Program-made: the position numbers and the translations under genes
Assembly: GCF_041008525.1 (NCBI RefSeq)
Contig: NZ_JBFLUG010000032.1
Location: forward strand, 1-64,000
DNA: 64,000 nt
Direction: 5' to 3'
Origin: Parafrankia sp041008525
Lineage (GTDB): Bacteria; Actinomycetota; Actinomycetes; Frankiales; Frankiaceae
The notes under the pieces: model-generated
Databases searched by the model: none
The model's input: the letters and a program-made list of their open reading frames with translations, nothing else
Told to the model about the DNA's origin: nothing
Shown here: in pieces, positions 36,415 to 45,310 of the stretch
Layout of the letters: each line of letters opens with the position of its first letter
Numbering within the stretch: position 1 is the first letter of the stretch

Positions 36415-37041
36415 TCAGCCGGAAACGCGGGGCGTCACCGTCCCGTAGCTGCCGTTGTGGTAGACGAGAGGCGCCGCGGAGGACTCCGCGTCCGACTCGA
36501 CCCGTGTTTCGACGACCTCGGCGATCACCAGGTGGTGGTCGCCGGCGTTCAGCCGCGAGAGGATCCGCGTCCGGAGCCACACCGACGCGTCGACAAGCAG
36601 CGGCTCGCCGGTGGGCAGCGTTCGCCAGCGGGTCGGCTCGGCAAACCGGTCGATACCCGAGGTGGCGAAGCGGGCAGCCAGCCACTCCTGGCCATCGGAC
36701 AACAGGTGGACCACCAGGCCCGGCGCCGCCAGCAGGGCCGGCGCGCATGACGAGGTCGCCGACAGGGACAGCGACAGCAGCGGCGGATCTGCCGACAGCG
36801 AGGCGACGGACGTCGCGGTGAAGCCGACGGGCCCCCGCGGCCCGGCCATCGTCACGACGGTGACCCCCGCGGCGTGCCGGCGGAACGCTCTCCGCAGGGC
36901 GGCCGGCTCGACCACCGCCGCGCTCCGGATGTCCGCCGCCGCCGTTGCTCGCCGGTCGACGACCACTGCCGCACCGCGGTGGTCGGCCACCGCCGCGCCG
37001 CGCGCGTCGAAGGCCTCCACCCCGAGGGTGTCGAGAGTCAC
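36415..37041 (-). CDS. Flavin reductase domain protein
   Basis: A 208-residue flavin reductase-like protein with a 45-residue Ala/Val-rich head. The core starts at ALRRAFRRHAAGVTVVT and continues GFTATSVASLSADPPLLSLSLS and GDHHLVIAEVVET, the standard FMN-binding barrel of the two-component monooxygenase reductases. It would supply reduced flavin to a partner oxygenase. It overlaps the upstream FMN reductase gene by 4 bp, so the two are co-translated. Confidence 0.88.
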   Translation of the reverse strand: MTLDTLGVEAFDARGAAVADHRGAAVVVDRRATAAADIRSAAVVEPAALRRAFRRHAAGVTVVTMAGPRGPVGFTATSVASLSADPPLLSLSLSATSSCAPALLAAPGLVVHLLSDGQEWLAARFATSGIDRFAEPTRWRTLPTGEPLLVDASVWLRTRILSRLNAGDHHLVIAEVVETRVESDAESSAAPLVYHNGSYGTVTPRVSG

Positions 37042-37832
37042 AGTGCTGCCTCCGCCAGGTCCGTACGCAGGACGGCCCGCGGCCCGCCGGGCGCGGCGGA
37101 CCGCTGCCCGGCTGGCACGACGGCGTCCGCCCCCGCGTGAGTGATGTGATCAGCCGCGACGCGTGGGAAGTGGTCCGTCGAGCCCACCGCGCCGAGGCCA
37201 CGGAGAGCGGCGCCTGCGCGCTGGCGGGCACCCACGTTCCCGAGGACGCCGGCCCGCAGGACGTCGCCGTGGGAGACCACCCAGGAGTCGACGACGATGT
37301 CCAGGTCGAGGAGCTGGTCCTCGACCACGGCGAAGGATCGCGCGGGCACCGTGGCGCCGAGCTCGACGAGTACCGGGCGCAGGTAGAGATCGCCGGCGAA
37401 GGAGTGGTCCGGCGCCGCCGACACCACCAGCGGCACAGCGGTGACGCCGCGCAGCGCCCCGCCCGGCAACAGGTCGAGGAAGACCTTGAGCAGGCCGGTG
37501 TAGCTGCCCTTGTAGACCGGGGAGGCGACGATCAGCAGGTCCGCGGCGGCCGCGGTGCGGGCCGCGGCGGCGACCTGGCTGTCGTTGTCGAACAGCCGCC
37601 GGGCCAGCGGCGCCAGGTCGATGATCTCGATGCCGGCTACGGGAAGATCGTCCGCGATGCGCTCGGCGAGGTCACGCGCGACACCCAGGGTCCGCGACCC
37701 CGTCCTCGGGTTGCCGCTGATCACCACCAGGCGCGGCAGCTCGCCGGGCAGTGGCGGGGCGACAGGCGAAGGGACGCGAGATACAGAAGCAGACGGTGAT
37801 GATACCAGCGCGAGTGGTGATGGCTGGGTCAT
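37038..37832 (-). CDS. NADPH-dependent FMN reductase (SsuE-like flavodoxin fold)
   Basis: A 264-residue protein. The flavodoxin-like core has VVISGNPRTGSRTLGVARDLAERI for FMN phosphate, VASPVYKGSYTGLLKVFLDLLP (the SsuE/MsuE-type signature) and PLVVSAAPDHSFAGD. SsuE-type enzymes feed reduced FMN to sulfonate monooxygenases. A Ser/Pro-rich head of 33 residues precedes the core, and the C-terminal 70 residues are an uncharacterised extension. First gene of a two-gene operon with the flavin reductase. No oxygenase is adjacent, which is odd. Confidence 0.85.
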   Translation of the reverse strand: MTQPSPLALVSSPSASVSRVPSPVAPPLPGELPRLVVISGNPRTGSRTLGVARDLAERIADDLPVAGIEIIDLAPLARRLFDNDSQVAAAARTAAAADLLIVASPVYKGSYTGLLKVFLDLLPGGALRGVTAVPLVVSAAPDHSFAGDLYLRPVLVELGATVPARSFAVVEDQLLDLDIVVDSWVVSHGDVLRAGVLGNVGARQRAGAALRGLGAVGSTDHFPRVAADHITHAGADAVVPAGQRSAAPGGPRAVLRTDLAEAAL

Positions 37833-38529
37833 GAATGGCCTTCCAGTCTGGTCGGACGCCGCGTCACGGCGTCCGACCTGGTCTGGCCGCGGATGCGGCC
37901 ACGAGCCATGGCGGGTGTCCCGTTCCGGGCCGCGGCGTGCCACCGACCGACCGCGCCGGGCGGCGCCGGGCCGCCGCGCACCCACCGGCCCCGCCGCATC
38001 CGACGTCCCGACGTCCCGACGGCGTGCGGGCATGCGGGGACATGGCCCGGCGGCAGGCCGGCAGGCCACTGTCAGGAACGGCGGGGCGGACGGAGCAGAC
38101 GGAGCAGACGGAGGCGCGAGTCCGCGGAGGCGCGGACGGCGGGTGCGCGGGAGATGCGGGCAGTGGGCGGCGGAGACACAGGGCGGACGGAACAGGCGGG
38201 GAAACGCGGAACGGACAGGAACGCGTGACGAGACCCGCGGCCCGGACTCTCGACCCGGCCCGCTTCAGAAGGCTCCGTCAGCGGTTACAGCGACTACAGC
38301 GGCTGCGGGTGGCACGGCCGTAGTCGACGCACCGCCGACGTGTGAGCAGCGGGCGGGAGGCGAACAACGAGCGAGGAGACGGCAGCTCCCGACTGCTGGG
38401 AAGTAGGTGAGCGGCCACGTCCAAAACTGTGCGGAGCAGGCCTTTGTTCAGTCAAGCAGTGATAAAGTGAGTCAGATCACACAACAGTGTGGTTGGCGCG
38501 GGATCGTCAGGCGTGTTTCCGTTGGTCCC
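37833..38529. other. Long divergent intergenic region upstream of leader peptide
   Basis: About 700 bp without a supported gene. Positions 38080-38170 hold purine-rich imperfect repeats of (G)CAGACGGAG. Positions 38440-38495 are AT-richer: TTGTTC near 38441 and TAAAGT near 38463 are promoter-like but badly spaced. CACAC (38478-38482) and GTGTG (38487-38491) form a small inverted repeat, a possible operator before the leader peptide. Confidence 0.45.
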
Positions 38530-38610
38530 GTGTTGAAGCCGGCATACCTCGTCACGCGGGGCCATATCGACCTGCTGAGGGTTGCCTCCGCGGCCTGTCC
38601 GGCCTTCTGA
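38530..38610 (+). CDS. Putative cysteine-type leader peptide (attenuator uORF)
   Basis: A 26-codon frame starting GTG (38530) or TTG (38533). It contains HIDLLRVASAACP and ends two residues later. This closely fits the small actinobacterial leader peptides I know, which have an R(R/G)H(I/V)DL-x-R-x-(A/S)S-A-x-C core and sit before sulfur-assimilation genes; the terminal Cys codon is thought to sense cysteine supply. The Cys codon is at 38596-38598. A small hairpin (CACGCC/GGCGTG, about 38612-38626) follows the stop at once. The ribosome site is weak. The cupin gene begins about 250 bp downstream on the same strand. Confidence 0.65.
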   Translation: MLKPAYLVTRGHIDLLRVASAACPAF

Positions 38611-38862
38611 CCACGCCGGCGGCGTGCTGGCCCGCCCGGTCACCGGCCCGGCCCCGCACCACCGCACCACCACGCATCCCGGGCGCCCGAGGCACCGGCT
38701 CCCGCCACCGCGGGTCCCCGTCCTTCGGCGGCAGAAGCCCAGGGCAGGAGTGGGACAGGGCGACAGTGGGCGCGGCGGTCCCGGCCCGGATCCACGCCAC
38801 ACTCCGGCTGCGGCGCCACCGCCGCGGAACGTTCCCGACCGACCCGAGCCCGGAGCCGACCC

Positions 38863-39396
38863 GTGAGCGAACTGCACGTCAGCACCGCGGAGGATCTCGC
38901 CCCCTCCCCGGCCGACATCGATGCCTTCCACCGGCGCCTGCACCACGTGGCGCCCTGGGCCCTCGACGCCGAGACCGCCCAGACCTCGGGCATGCGCCGG
39001 CTGGCGGCGGTCAGCGCACGGACGGTCGGGTCGTCGAAGCTCTGGATGGGGCAGACACACGTGGCGCCGGCGACCGCCTCGGCCAACCACCACCATGGCG
39101 GGTCCGAGACCGCGATCTACGTGGTGAGCGGCAATCCCGAGTTCGTCTTCCCGGAGGACATCCCCGACGGCGCGGACGGCGGCCCGCCGCGGGAGATCCG
39201 CATCCGGACCACTCCGGGTGACTACATCTTCGTCCCGCCGTGGGTGCCGCACCGCGAGGAGAACCCGGACCCCGACAACGAGGCGCTCGTGGTGATCGCC
39301 CGGAGCACCCAGGACGCGATCGTCGTCAACCTGCCGGACCTGCGCTGGACCGGATCCGTCCGGACGACCAGCGACGACGTCACCGGCTGCTCGTAG
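38863..39396 (+). CDS. Cupin-domain protein
   Basis: A 177-residue single-domain cupin. The metal site is visible as HHHGGSETAIYVVSG (motif 1) and GDYIFVPPWVPHREENP (motif 2). The family covers dioxygenases, isomerases and non-catalytic binding proteins. Starts with GTG. It lies downstream of the putative cysteine leader peptide and divergent from two flavin reductases, so a role in sulfur or sulfonate metabolism is a reasonable guess, not shown by the protein sequence. Confidence 0.83.
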   Translation: MSELHVSTAEDLAPSPADIDAFHRRLHHVAPWALDAETAQTSGMRRLAAVSARTVGSSKLWMGQTHVAPATASANHHHGGSETAIYVVSGNPEFVFPEDIPDGADGGPPREIRIRTTPGDYIFVPPWVPHREENPDPDNEALVVIARSTQDAIVVNLPDLRWTGSVRTTSDDVTGCS

Positions 39397-39486
39397 GCCG
39401 CCCCCGCGCCCCGACATCCACCGCGCCCTCGACATCCGAGTGCCCCGACATCCGCAGTGCCCGCCCTGATCCGCCTGGAGGCGACC

Positions 39487-39858
39487 GTGGCAGCCCACGC
39501 CGGCTTCGTCGAGAGAACACCTGTAGACAGCGCCGTGGACGTCGACCGGCTGGCCTGGCAGGTCCTCGTCGACGGCCAGCCGATCGACCTGACCTACCTG
39601 GAGTTCGAGGTCCTCGACTACCTCGTGCGCCACCCGGGGCGGGTCCACAGTCGCGAGCAGCTGCTCAGGGAGGTGTGGGGGCAGGACCCCGGCTCCATGA
39701 GCGCGTCCGCGCCCCGCACGGTCGACGTCATGATCACCCGGCTTCGGCGCAAGCTCGGCCGGCGGCACCGGGACAGCATCGAGACGGTCCGTCGGGTCGG
39801 TTACCGCTACCGGCCGGCGGACGAGCCCCGCAGGTCCCATTCGCCCTCGATGCTGTAG
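39487..39858 (+). CDS. Stand-alone OmpR/PhoB winged-helix DNA-binding protein
   Basis: About 123 residues. After a short head comes a complete winged helix: IDLTYLEFEVLDYLVRHPGRVHSREQLLREVWG, TVDVMITRLRRKLG and IETVRRVGYRYRP. No receiver domain precedes it, so it is either a free-standing regulator or receives signals by other means. The GTG at 39487 has GGAGG 5 nt upstream. Its last 52 bp overlap the end of the convergent phosphodiesterase gene. Confidence 0.83.
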   Translation: MAAHAGFVERTPVDSAVDVDRLAWQVLVDGQPIDLTYLEFEVLDYLVRHPGRVHSREQLLREVWGQDPGSMSASAPRTVDVMITRLRRKLGRRHRDSIETVRRVGYRYRPADEPRRSHSPSML

Positions 39859-40391
39859 ACCGGCGCCGGACCACCGGAACTGCTCATCAGCGTCATCGCC
39901 CGGGCGGTCCATGACAGCGGCGCGGCCGCCCGGCCGAGGGTCTGGTCAACCGCACCGGCCAGCTCACGCAGCCCGACATCCGCGCCGGGCCGCACCCGGG
40001 CCAGCGTCAGGTGCGCCCGCAGCGGTCGGTCGTCTCCGTCGGCCGCACCCGCCCGGACGGCGGCCCGCCGCACGCCCGTGGCCAGCGGCCTGAGATCACC
40101 GGCGACCCGCGCCCACAGCACCCGCTGGCCGAACTGGCCGGCGCCGTCGATCCGCAGCTCGACCGGCGGGTGCCGGTGCGCGACACGGCCCAGCCGCTCG
40201 GCAAGCCCCGCCCGCACCCCGGGATCGACGGTCCCCAGGAACGCCAGGGTCACATGCCAGCGGTCCGGGCTCGTCCAGCGCAGCGCCGCGACGGCCTCCT
40301 CCGGACGGCTGTCTCCCGGGAGTGCGGCGATCGCGGCGGCCAGGTCGCGGACGACGTCCGCGGGCGGCAGCAGCGCGACGAAGAACCTCAT
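39807..40391 (-). CDS. thpR: RNA 2',3'-cyclic phosphodiesterase (2H family, ThpR/LigT)
   Basis: A 194-residue 2H phosphoesterase. The two HxT motifs are HVTLAFLG and HLTLARVRPG, and MRFFVALLPPADV begins the fold as usual. The enzyme opens 2',3'-cyclic phosphates on RNA ends. The ATG at 40391 gives the standard start; a GTG three codons upstream is possible. It overlaps the winged-helix gene at the 3' end, tail to tail. Confidence 0.9.
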   Translation of the reverse strand: MRFFVALLPPADVVRDLAAAIAALPGDSRPEEAVAALRWTSPDRWHVTLAFLGTVDPGVRAGLAERLGRVAHRHPPVELRIDGAGQFGQRVLWARVAGDLRPLATGVRRAAVRAGAADGDDRPLRAHLTLARVRPGADVGLRELAGAVDQTLGRAAAPLSWTARAMTLMSSSGGPAPVYSIEGEWDLRGSSAGR

Positions 40392-40571
40392 CACGAACAC
40401 TCATACCGCGCCGTGGCGGCGTGGGCACACCTGGCCCGGCCCACTCGGAACGGCACCCCCGTTCGGCGTGAGGCGGTCTGGTCACAGCGGGCTGGTTCGA
40501 GTGGGTGGTCTGACGACGGTATCGGCCCGACCGCCCACCCGCGGGTGGCCTTCAGGAGCACTATCGGAGCT

Positions 40572-41585
40572 GTGACGACGGTCCCCGAACTGGTGGCGCC
40601 CCGCGATCCCGGCCTTTCCCGGGCGTGGCGCTCCGACCGTCGCGCCGCGCGGCGCGACGAGCCCGATCTTCCGGTCGCGATGGCCCTGGCCACCGACGGT
40701 TCGGAGCTCACCACGGCGGACGTCCTGCGCGACGCCGGTGTCGACGTCGTGGGCCTGCTCGCCCCGGAACCACTGGAGTCGCTGGCCTGGGCGGCCGAGG
40801 CGCACGCGCCGCGGGCCTACAGCGACCTGATCGCGCTGCTGTCGGACGACATCGAGGCGATCTGCGTCGAGATGGCCCCACCGGCGTCCGACTTCGTGGC
40901 CCGCCGGGCGGCCGAGGCGGGCCTGCACGTGCTGCTCGCCAGGCCGGCAACCGCCGAGGCGGAGTCGCTGCGCGCCGTCGCCGACGTCGCCGAGGACGCG
41001 GACCTGGCCCACGTCGTCGCGCTCGACGGGCGGGCCTGGCCGGCGGCATGGCATGTGCAGGCGTCCGTCCACTCGCTGGGACGGCTCAGCCAGATCACGG
41101 TCGTCGGTGCGCCGGCCGGCCCGCTGGGCCGGGCGGAGACCATCGACCTGGCGCTGCGCTGGTGCGGCGAGATCCTTGCCGTGTGCGCGGATCCGGGCAG
41201 CATGCCGGCGGCCGCGCTCACCCCGGACGCGCCGGTGACGCTGGCCCTGCTCGCCGCCAACGGCACGACGATCCTCATCAACGAGCGGATGAGCGGCGAG
41301 CTCACCACCGCGGTCGTCACCGTCTGCGGCGACGCGGGGCGCATGGTCGTCCAGGGCCGGCGGGTGCGCCGCCAGGACCGGACAGGCGTCCGCGACCTGT
41401 GGATGCCGACGGTCCCCGCCGAACGGCCCGGCCTGGTCGAGGCGACCTATGACGTCGTGCGCGCCGCGGAGCTGAACGATCCCGCGCTGGTCCGTGGCGC
41501 CACCTTCCACGACCTGCTCACCGCCACCCGTCTCCAGGTGGCGGCCACGGCATCCCGGCAGAGCGGCGGCTGGGTCGAGCTCTAG
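40572..41585 (+). CDS. Gfo/Idh/MocA-like oxidoreductase fold protein (degenerate)
   Basis: About 337 residues. The middle shows the family pattern: VGLLAPEPLESLAWAAEAHAPRAYSDLIALLSDDIEAICVEMAPPASDFVARRAAEAGLHVLLARPAT. The usual N-terminal GxGxxG is not visible (LPVAMALATDG takes its place) and the EKP catalytic motif is changed to LARPA. So it may not bind NAD or may be a regulatory or structural relative. GTG 40572 is chosen; AGGAG lies 13 nt upstream. It converges with MarR. Confidence 0.65.
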   Translation: MTTVPELVAPRDPGLSRAWRSDRRAARRDEPDLPVAMALATDGSELTTADVLRDAGVDVVGLLAPEPLESLAWAAEAHAPRAYSDLIALLSDDIEAICVEMAPPASDFVARRAAEAGLHVLLARPATAEAESLRAVADVAEDADLAHVVALDGRAWPAAWHVQASVHSLGRLSQITVVGAPAGPLGRAETIDLALRWCGEILAVCADPGSMPAAALTPDAPVTLALLAANGTTILINERMSGELTTAVVTVCGDAGRMVVQGRRVRRQDRTGVRDLWMPTVPAERPGLVEATYDVVRAAELNDPALVRGATFHDLLTATRLQVAATASRQSGGWVEL

Positions 41586-41624
41586 CGCTGGGCCGACAGG
41601 GCCGCGGGCCGGCGGGGCCGCGCG

Positions 41625-42050
41625 TCAGAGGCCGGCGAGCCGGTCGAGGATGGGTGCCGCCGCGCGCAGCGCGTCGGCGTCCTGCGGGGGCAGGTCGGCG
41701 AGGCGCTCGGCCAGCCACTCGTCCCGGCGGCGGCGGTCGGCGGTGAGCAGGTCGCGGCCCTCCTCCGTCACCTCGGCGATCACCTGACGCCCGTCGGAGG
41801 GATGCTGGCCGCGGCGGACCAGGCCGGCCTCGGCCAGCGTGGTGATCACCCGCGTCATCGACGGCGGCTGCACGCGCTCGTGGGCGGCGATCTCACCAAG
41901 GGTCATCGGCCCGTGTCGGGCGAGCGTGGCAAGGGTCGCGACCTGGGTGGGCGTCAACGTGCTGGAACGCTCCTGGCGCATCCGCCGGGACAACCGCATC
42001 ACGGACAGACGCAGGGTCGACGCAAGCTCCGCGACACCCACGCTCTCCAT
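41625..42050 (-). CDS. MarR-family transcriptional regulator
   Basis: A 141-residue winged-helix regulator. The recognition region GPMTLGEIAAHERVQPPSMTRVITTLAEAGLVRRGQHPSDGRQVIAEVTEEG is typical of MarR, with N- and C-terminal dimerisation helices. It diverges from the histidine kinase gene across about 300 bp and converges with the Gfo/Idh/MocA-like gene. The ligand and target genes are not evident. Confidence 0.92.
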   Translation of the reverse strand: MESVGVAELASTLRLSVMRLSRRMRQERSSTLTPTQVATLATLARHGPMTLGEIAAHERVQPPSMTRVITTLAEAGLVRRGQHPSDGRQVIAEVTEEGRDLLTADRRRRDEWLAERLADLPPQDADALRAAAPILDRLAGL

Positions 42051-42356
42051 TCGTAGAAGCTACTGGTTGGCCTCATCCGTACTCAAGGCTGATCTGACGG
42101 CACACAACGGGTGTCGGGGGCCGGCCGCCCCCCGGTAGCGTCCGGCTCCCGACGTTCGCGGGCACCTGCCCGTGCGCGGCGGAGCCGGCGGGAGGGCCGG
42201 TTTCATGATTTCCCGTGGTGGCGGTTCGCCGCCTCCGGGAGACCTCCACCGTTTCGGGGTACTTACCACCCCGCCCACCCGGGGGGTAACCCTCAGACGC
42301 GGCCGACCGGTGTGTCACTCTTGTGCGGTGAGCTCGTCACACCTGGTGGGACGGTG

Positions 42357-44288
42357 ATGTGGCGGGACGCTGATGTGCCGCGACCGTCGCGGGAGCCGCA
42401 CGTACCCCGAGCGCTGGTGCACGCGATCGCTCGGCATCGCCTCGTCTCCCTGGTCACCGCCGGCATCATCACGTCGCTGCTGACGATCGGTGCGCAGTGG
42501 CCGGCCTGGTCGGTCACCCCGTTTCCCGCCTCGCTGAACGTGCTGGTCGCCGTCACCTTCGTCCTCACCGGCCTGCTGCTCCTCGACGAGGACGCCCTCG
42601 GCAGCGTGAGCTGGGCGTTCGTGCTGGGCGGACTGATGTGGGCGGTGACCTGGACCGCTACCTGGGAGCACGGCCCGAGCGCCGTGGTCTCCTCGTTCGC
42701 GTACACCCACTTCTGGGTCTGTCTGGGGTGGGGCGTGCTGCGGTACCCGGAGGGGCGTCTCGCCAACACCGCCGAACGCGCCCTGGTCGTCACCGCGGTC
42801 GCGGTCATCCCGGTGGGCAACCTCGTCCTGCTGGCGCTGTGCCGACCGGAGGAGCTCGGCTACCAGGCGGACGTCTGGTGGTACGGCTCCGCGGTGGACC
42901 CGGGCGTGTTCGAGGTCGTCGTGAACATCCTTGACGCCCTGACCCTCGGGGTCGTCGTCTCCTTCGGGGTCGTCGTCACGCGGCGGTACCGGCGGGCGTC
43001 GGCGCTGGAGCAGCGCACCCTCGGCCCGGTCGCCGTGGGCATGATGGCCGCGTTCGCGATGGCCGCGGTGGTCAACCTGTTCGTCTACTACCCCAACGGC
43101 CACGACATCAGCCTGCTCTTCACGCCGATGGCGGTGATGCTGTTCGCGATCCCGGCGGCCTTCGCGGCCGCGGCGGTGCGCCGGCACCTGGCCCGGGGGC
43201 GCATCGCCCAGTTGCTGAGCGGTCTGACCATGCCGCCGTCACCGGCCGCGGTCCGGCAGGTGCTGCGGGCCGCGCTGGGTGACGAGAACGCGCAGATCTA
43301 CCTGTGGGTGCCCGACCGGGGCGTTCACATCAACAGCGACGGACAGCCCGCCGCACCGCCCCCGGCGGACGACACGCTGCTCTCGCTGCCAGTCCGCAGC
43401 ACCTCCGGCGCGCCGCTCGCCGTCCTGTCCGCCCGGTCGTCCCTCGACCGGGACCGTGACCTGGTGGACGTCGCCCTGAGCGCCAGCGCGATCGCGTTGG
43501 AGAACGCCCTGCTGCACGCCATGGTCACCGCCCAGCTGGACGCGGTGCGGGCCACCCGCACGCAGCTCGTCGAGGTGGGCCTGGCCGAGCGCCGCCGCAT
43601 CGAGCGGAACCTGCACGACGGCGCCCAGCAGCGCCTGCTGGCGCTCGCGGCCAGGCTCGGGCTCGCGCAGGCGCAGGCGGCCGACGAGGCGACGGCCGCC
43701 GCGTTCGCCGCCGCCTCCGCCGACCTGCGGGCCGCGCTGGAGGAGCTGCGCGGGCTTGCCCGCGGGATCCACCCGCCGGTGCTGACCGAACGCGGGCTGC
43801 GCGCGGCGCTCGAGGACGTCGCCGGGCCGCTCCCGCTGACGGTGGACCTGCGGGTCCCGGACGAGCGCTACGAGGCCGCGCTGGAGACCACTGCGTACTA
43901 CACCGTCAGCGAGGCCCTCGCGAATACGGTGAAACATGCCGATGCCACCCATGTCCAGGTAACAGTGCGCAGGGCGGGCACGCAGTTCCTGATCCAGATC
44001 GCCGACAACGGGAGAGGCGGTGCGGTCATCCGAAAGGACGGCGGCATCGCCGGGCTGGTCGAGCGCGTCCGCGCGCTCGGGGGGGAGGTCACCCTGTCCA
44101 GCCCGTGGCAGTCCGGGACGCGGCTGACTGCCATGATCCCCAGCGGGCCCGCGGAACACAGGCGGCAGGGCACCGGTGACAGCCAGGACGTCGGTGACAG
44201 CCAGGTTGCCAGCGACAGCCAGGTTGCCGCCGGCAGAACAGGGGCAGGCGATGACAGCGGGGCTCGGCAGGTGAGCGGTGAGCGGTGA
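42357..44288 (+). CDS. Membrane sensor histidine kinase, NarL/DesK type
   Basis: About 643 residues. The first 270 residues contain six to seven predicted membrane segments (for example LVSLVTAGIITSLLTIGAQW and LNVLVAVTFVLTGLLLL). A GAF-like region (about 300-410) follows, then a HisKA_3 dimerisation helix with the phospho-acceptor His in ERRRIERNLHDGAQQRLL, and an HATPase domain (SEALANTVKHADATHVQV, IADNGRGGAVIRKDGGIAGLVERV). The tail has a short DSQ/VAxDSQVA repeat encoded by a DNA repeat near 44177-44230. The response regulator follows after 3 nt, so they form one operon. Confidence 0.92.
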   Translation: MWRDADVPRPSREPHVPRALVHAIARHRLVSLVTAGIITSLLTIGAQWPAWSVTPFPASLNVLVAVTFVLTGLLLLDEDALGSVSWAFVLGGLMWAVTWTATWEHGPSAVVSSFAYTHFWVCLGWGVLRYPEGRLANTAERALVVTAVAVIPVGNLVLLALCRPEELGYQADVWWYGSAVDPGVFEVVVNILDALTLGVVVSFGVVVTRRYRRASALEQRTLGPVAVGMMAAFAMAAVVNLFVYYPNGHDISLLFTPMAVMLFAIPAAFAAAAVRRHLARGRIAQLLSGLTMPPSPAAVRQVLRAALGDENAQIYLWVPDRGVHINSDGQPAAPPPADDTLLSLPVRSTSGAPLAVLSARSSLDRDRDLVDVALSASAIALENALLHAMVTAQLDAVRATRTQLVEVGLAERRRIERNLHDGAQQRLLALAARLGLAQAQAADEATAAAFAAASADLRAALEELRGLARGIHPPVLTERGLRAALEDVAGPLPLTVDLRVPDERYEAALETTAYYTVSEALANTVKHADATHVQVTVRRAGTQFLIQIADNGRGGAVIRKDGGIAGLVERVRALGGEVTLSSPWQSGTRLTAMIPSGPAEHRRQGTGDSQDVGDSQVASDSQVAAGRTGAGDDSGARQVSGER

Positions 44289-44291
44289 GCG

Positions 44292-45005
44292 GTGCGGGTA
44301 GCCATCGCCGACGACTCGGCGCTCTTCCGTGAGGGTCTCGCCCTGCTGCTGACCGCGGCCGGGGTGCAGGTGACGGCGCAGGCCGCCGAGCCGGCGCCCA
44401 TCCTCGCGCGGCTCGCCGACGATCCGCCGGATGTCGTCATCCTGGACATGCGGATGCCGCCGACGTTCACCGACGAGGGCCTCGCCTCCGCCGAGCGGAT
44501 CCGTGCGCAGTACCCGGCGGTGGGGGTCCTGGTCCTCTCCACCTACGCGGACGTCCACTACGCCGTCCGGCTGCTCGGCGACGGCCGAGGCGGCATGGGC
44601 TACCTGCTCAAGGACCGGGTCACGGACCTCAACGGCCTGCTCGACGGGCTGCGCCGCATCGCCGCCGGCCGCCTCGTCGTGGATGAGGACATCATCGCCG
44701 GTCTGCTGGCGCACCGCCGTCGGTCCGAGGCCCTCGACCGGCTCACCGAACGGGAACGGGCCGTCCTGCGCGAAATGGCCGAGGGCCGGTCCAACGCGGG
44801 AATCGCGGCGAAACTCCATCTGGCGCCGAAAACGGTCGAGAACCATGTGGCGAGTGTGTTCTCGAAACTCGCGATGCCGATGTCGGGCGACAACAACCGG
44901 CGGGTGCTGGCCGTTGTCGCCTGGCTCCGTTCCACCGGTGAGGTGACCGCTTCCGCGCCGGGTACGACCGGTACACGAGGGGGCGAATCCGCCCCGCGTA
45001 CGTAG
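44292..45005 (+). CDS. NarL/FixJ-type response regulator
   Basis: A 237-residue partner of the preceding kinase. The receiver has the acidic pair in VAIADDSALFREGL, phospho-Asp in DVVILDMRMPPTFTDEG, and Lys in GYLLKDRV. The LuxR helix-turn-helix is LTERERAVLREMAEGRSNAGIAAKLHLAPKTVENHVASVFSKL. It starts at GTG 44292, 3 nt after the kinase stop. Its likely targets include nearby genes, but none is certain. Confidence 0.93.
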   Translation: MRVAIADDSALFREGLALLLTAAGVQVTAQAAEPAPILARLADDPPDVVILDMRMPPTFTDEGLASAERIRAQYPAVGVLVLSTYADVHYAVRLLGDGRGGMGYLLKDRVTDLNGLLDGLRRIAAGRLVVDEDIIAGLLAHRRRSEALDRLTERERAVLREMAEGRSNAGIAAKLHLAPKTVENHVASVFSKLAMPMSGDNNRRVLAVVAWLRSTGEVTASAPGTTGTRGGESAPRT

Positions 45006-45028
45006 CTGGGGTCGCCGCAATCAGCGCC

Positions 45029-45069
45029 GGCCGACCGCCGGCCGATCGGCGGCCGACCGGCGGTCGGCC
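45029..45069 (+). terminator. Hairpin after response-regulator gene
   Basis: GGCCGACCGCCGG at 45029-45041 pairs perfectly with CCGGCGGTCGGCC at 45057-45069 across a 15-nt loop that itself contains CCGATCGG. It begins 24 nt after the stop codon. There is no U-tract, as is common in high-GC actinomycete terminators. Confidence 0.6.
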
Positions 45070-45310
45070 GCGCGCATCCGTGCCGTTCGGCCATCACCCG
45101 TTGCTTACAGGCAACGACCGCCGGTTCGTCCGGATGGTCGGGGGCACCTCGCCGAGGGTTCGATGGCGGCACCTGAATGCACGGGCCCGGGCCCGTCAGC
45201 AGCACCTCCGCCCCACCGGATGTCTCCGCGTCACCAGACCGCCACTGAGGCGATGCTTCCGATTTCACCGGTTTCGTCCGCCGATACGCGCAGATTGCAC
45301 ACTCTCGAGC

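Noticed and set aside
38407..38529. Longer version of the leader-peptide frame beginning at 38407
   Set aside because: The first 41 codons are unlike the leader-peptide family and run through an AT-rich, promoter-like stretch; the short form is more likely.
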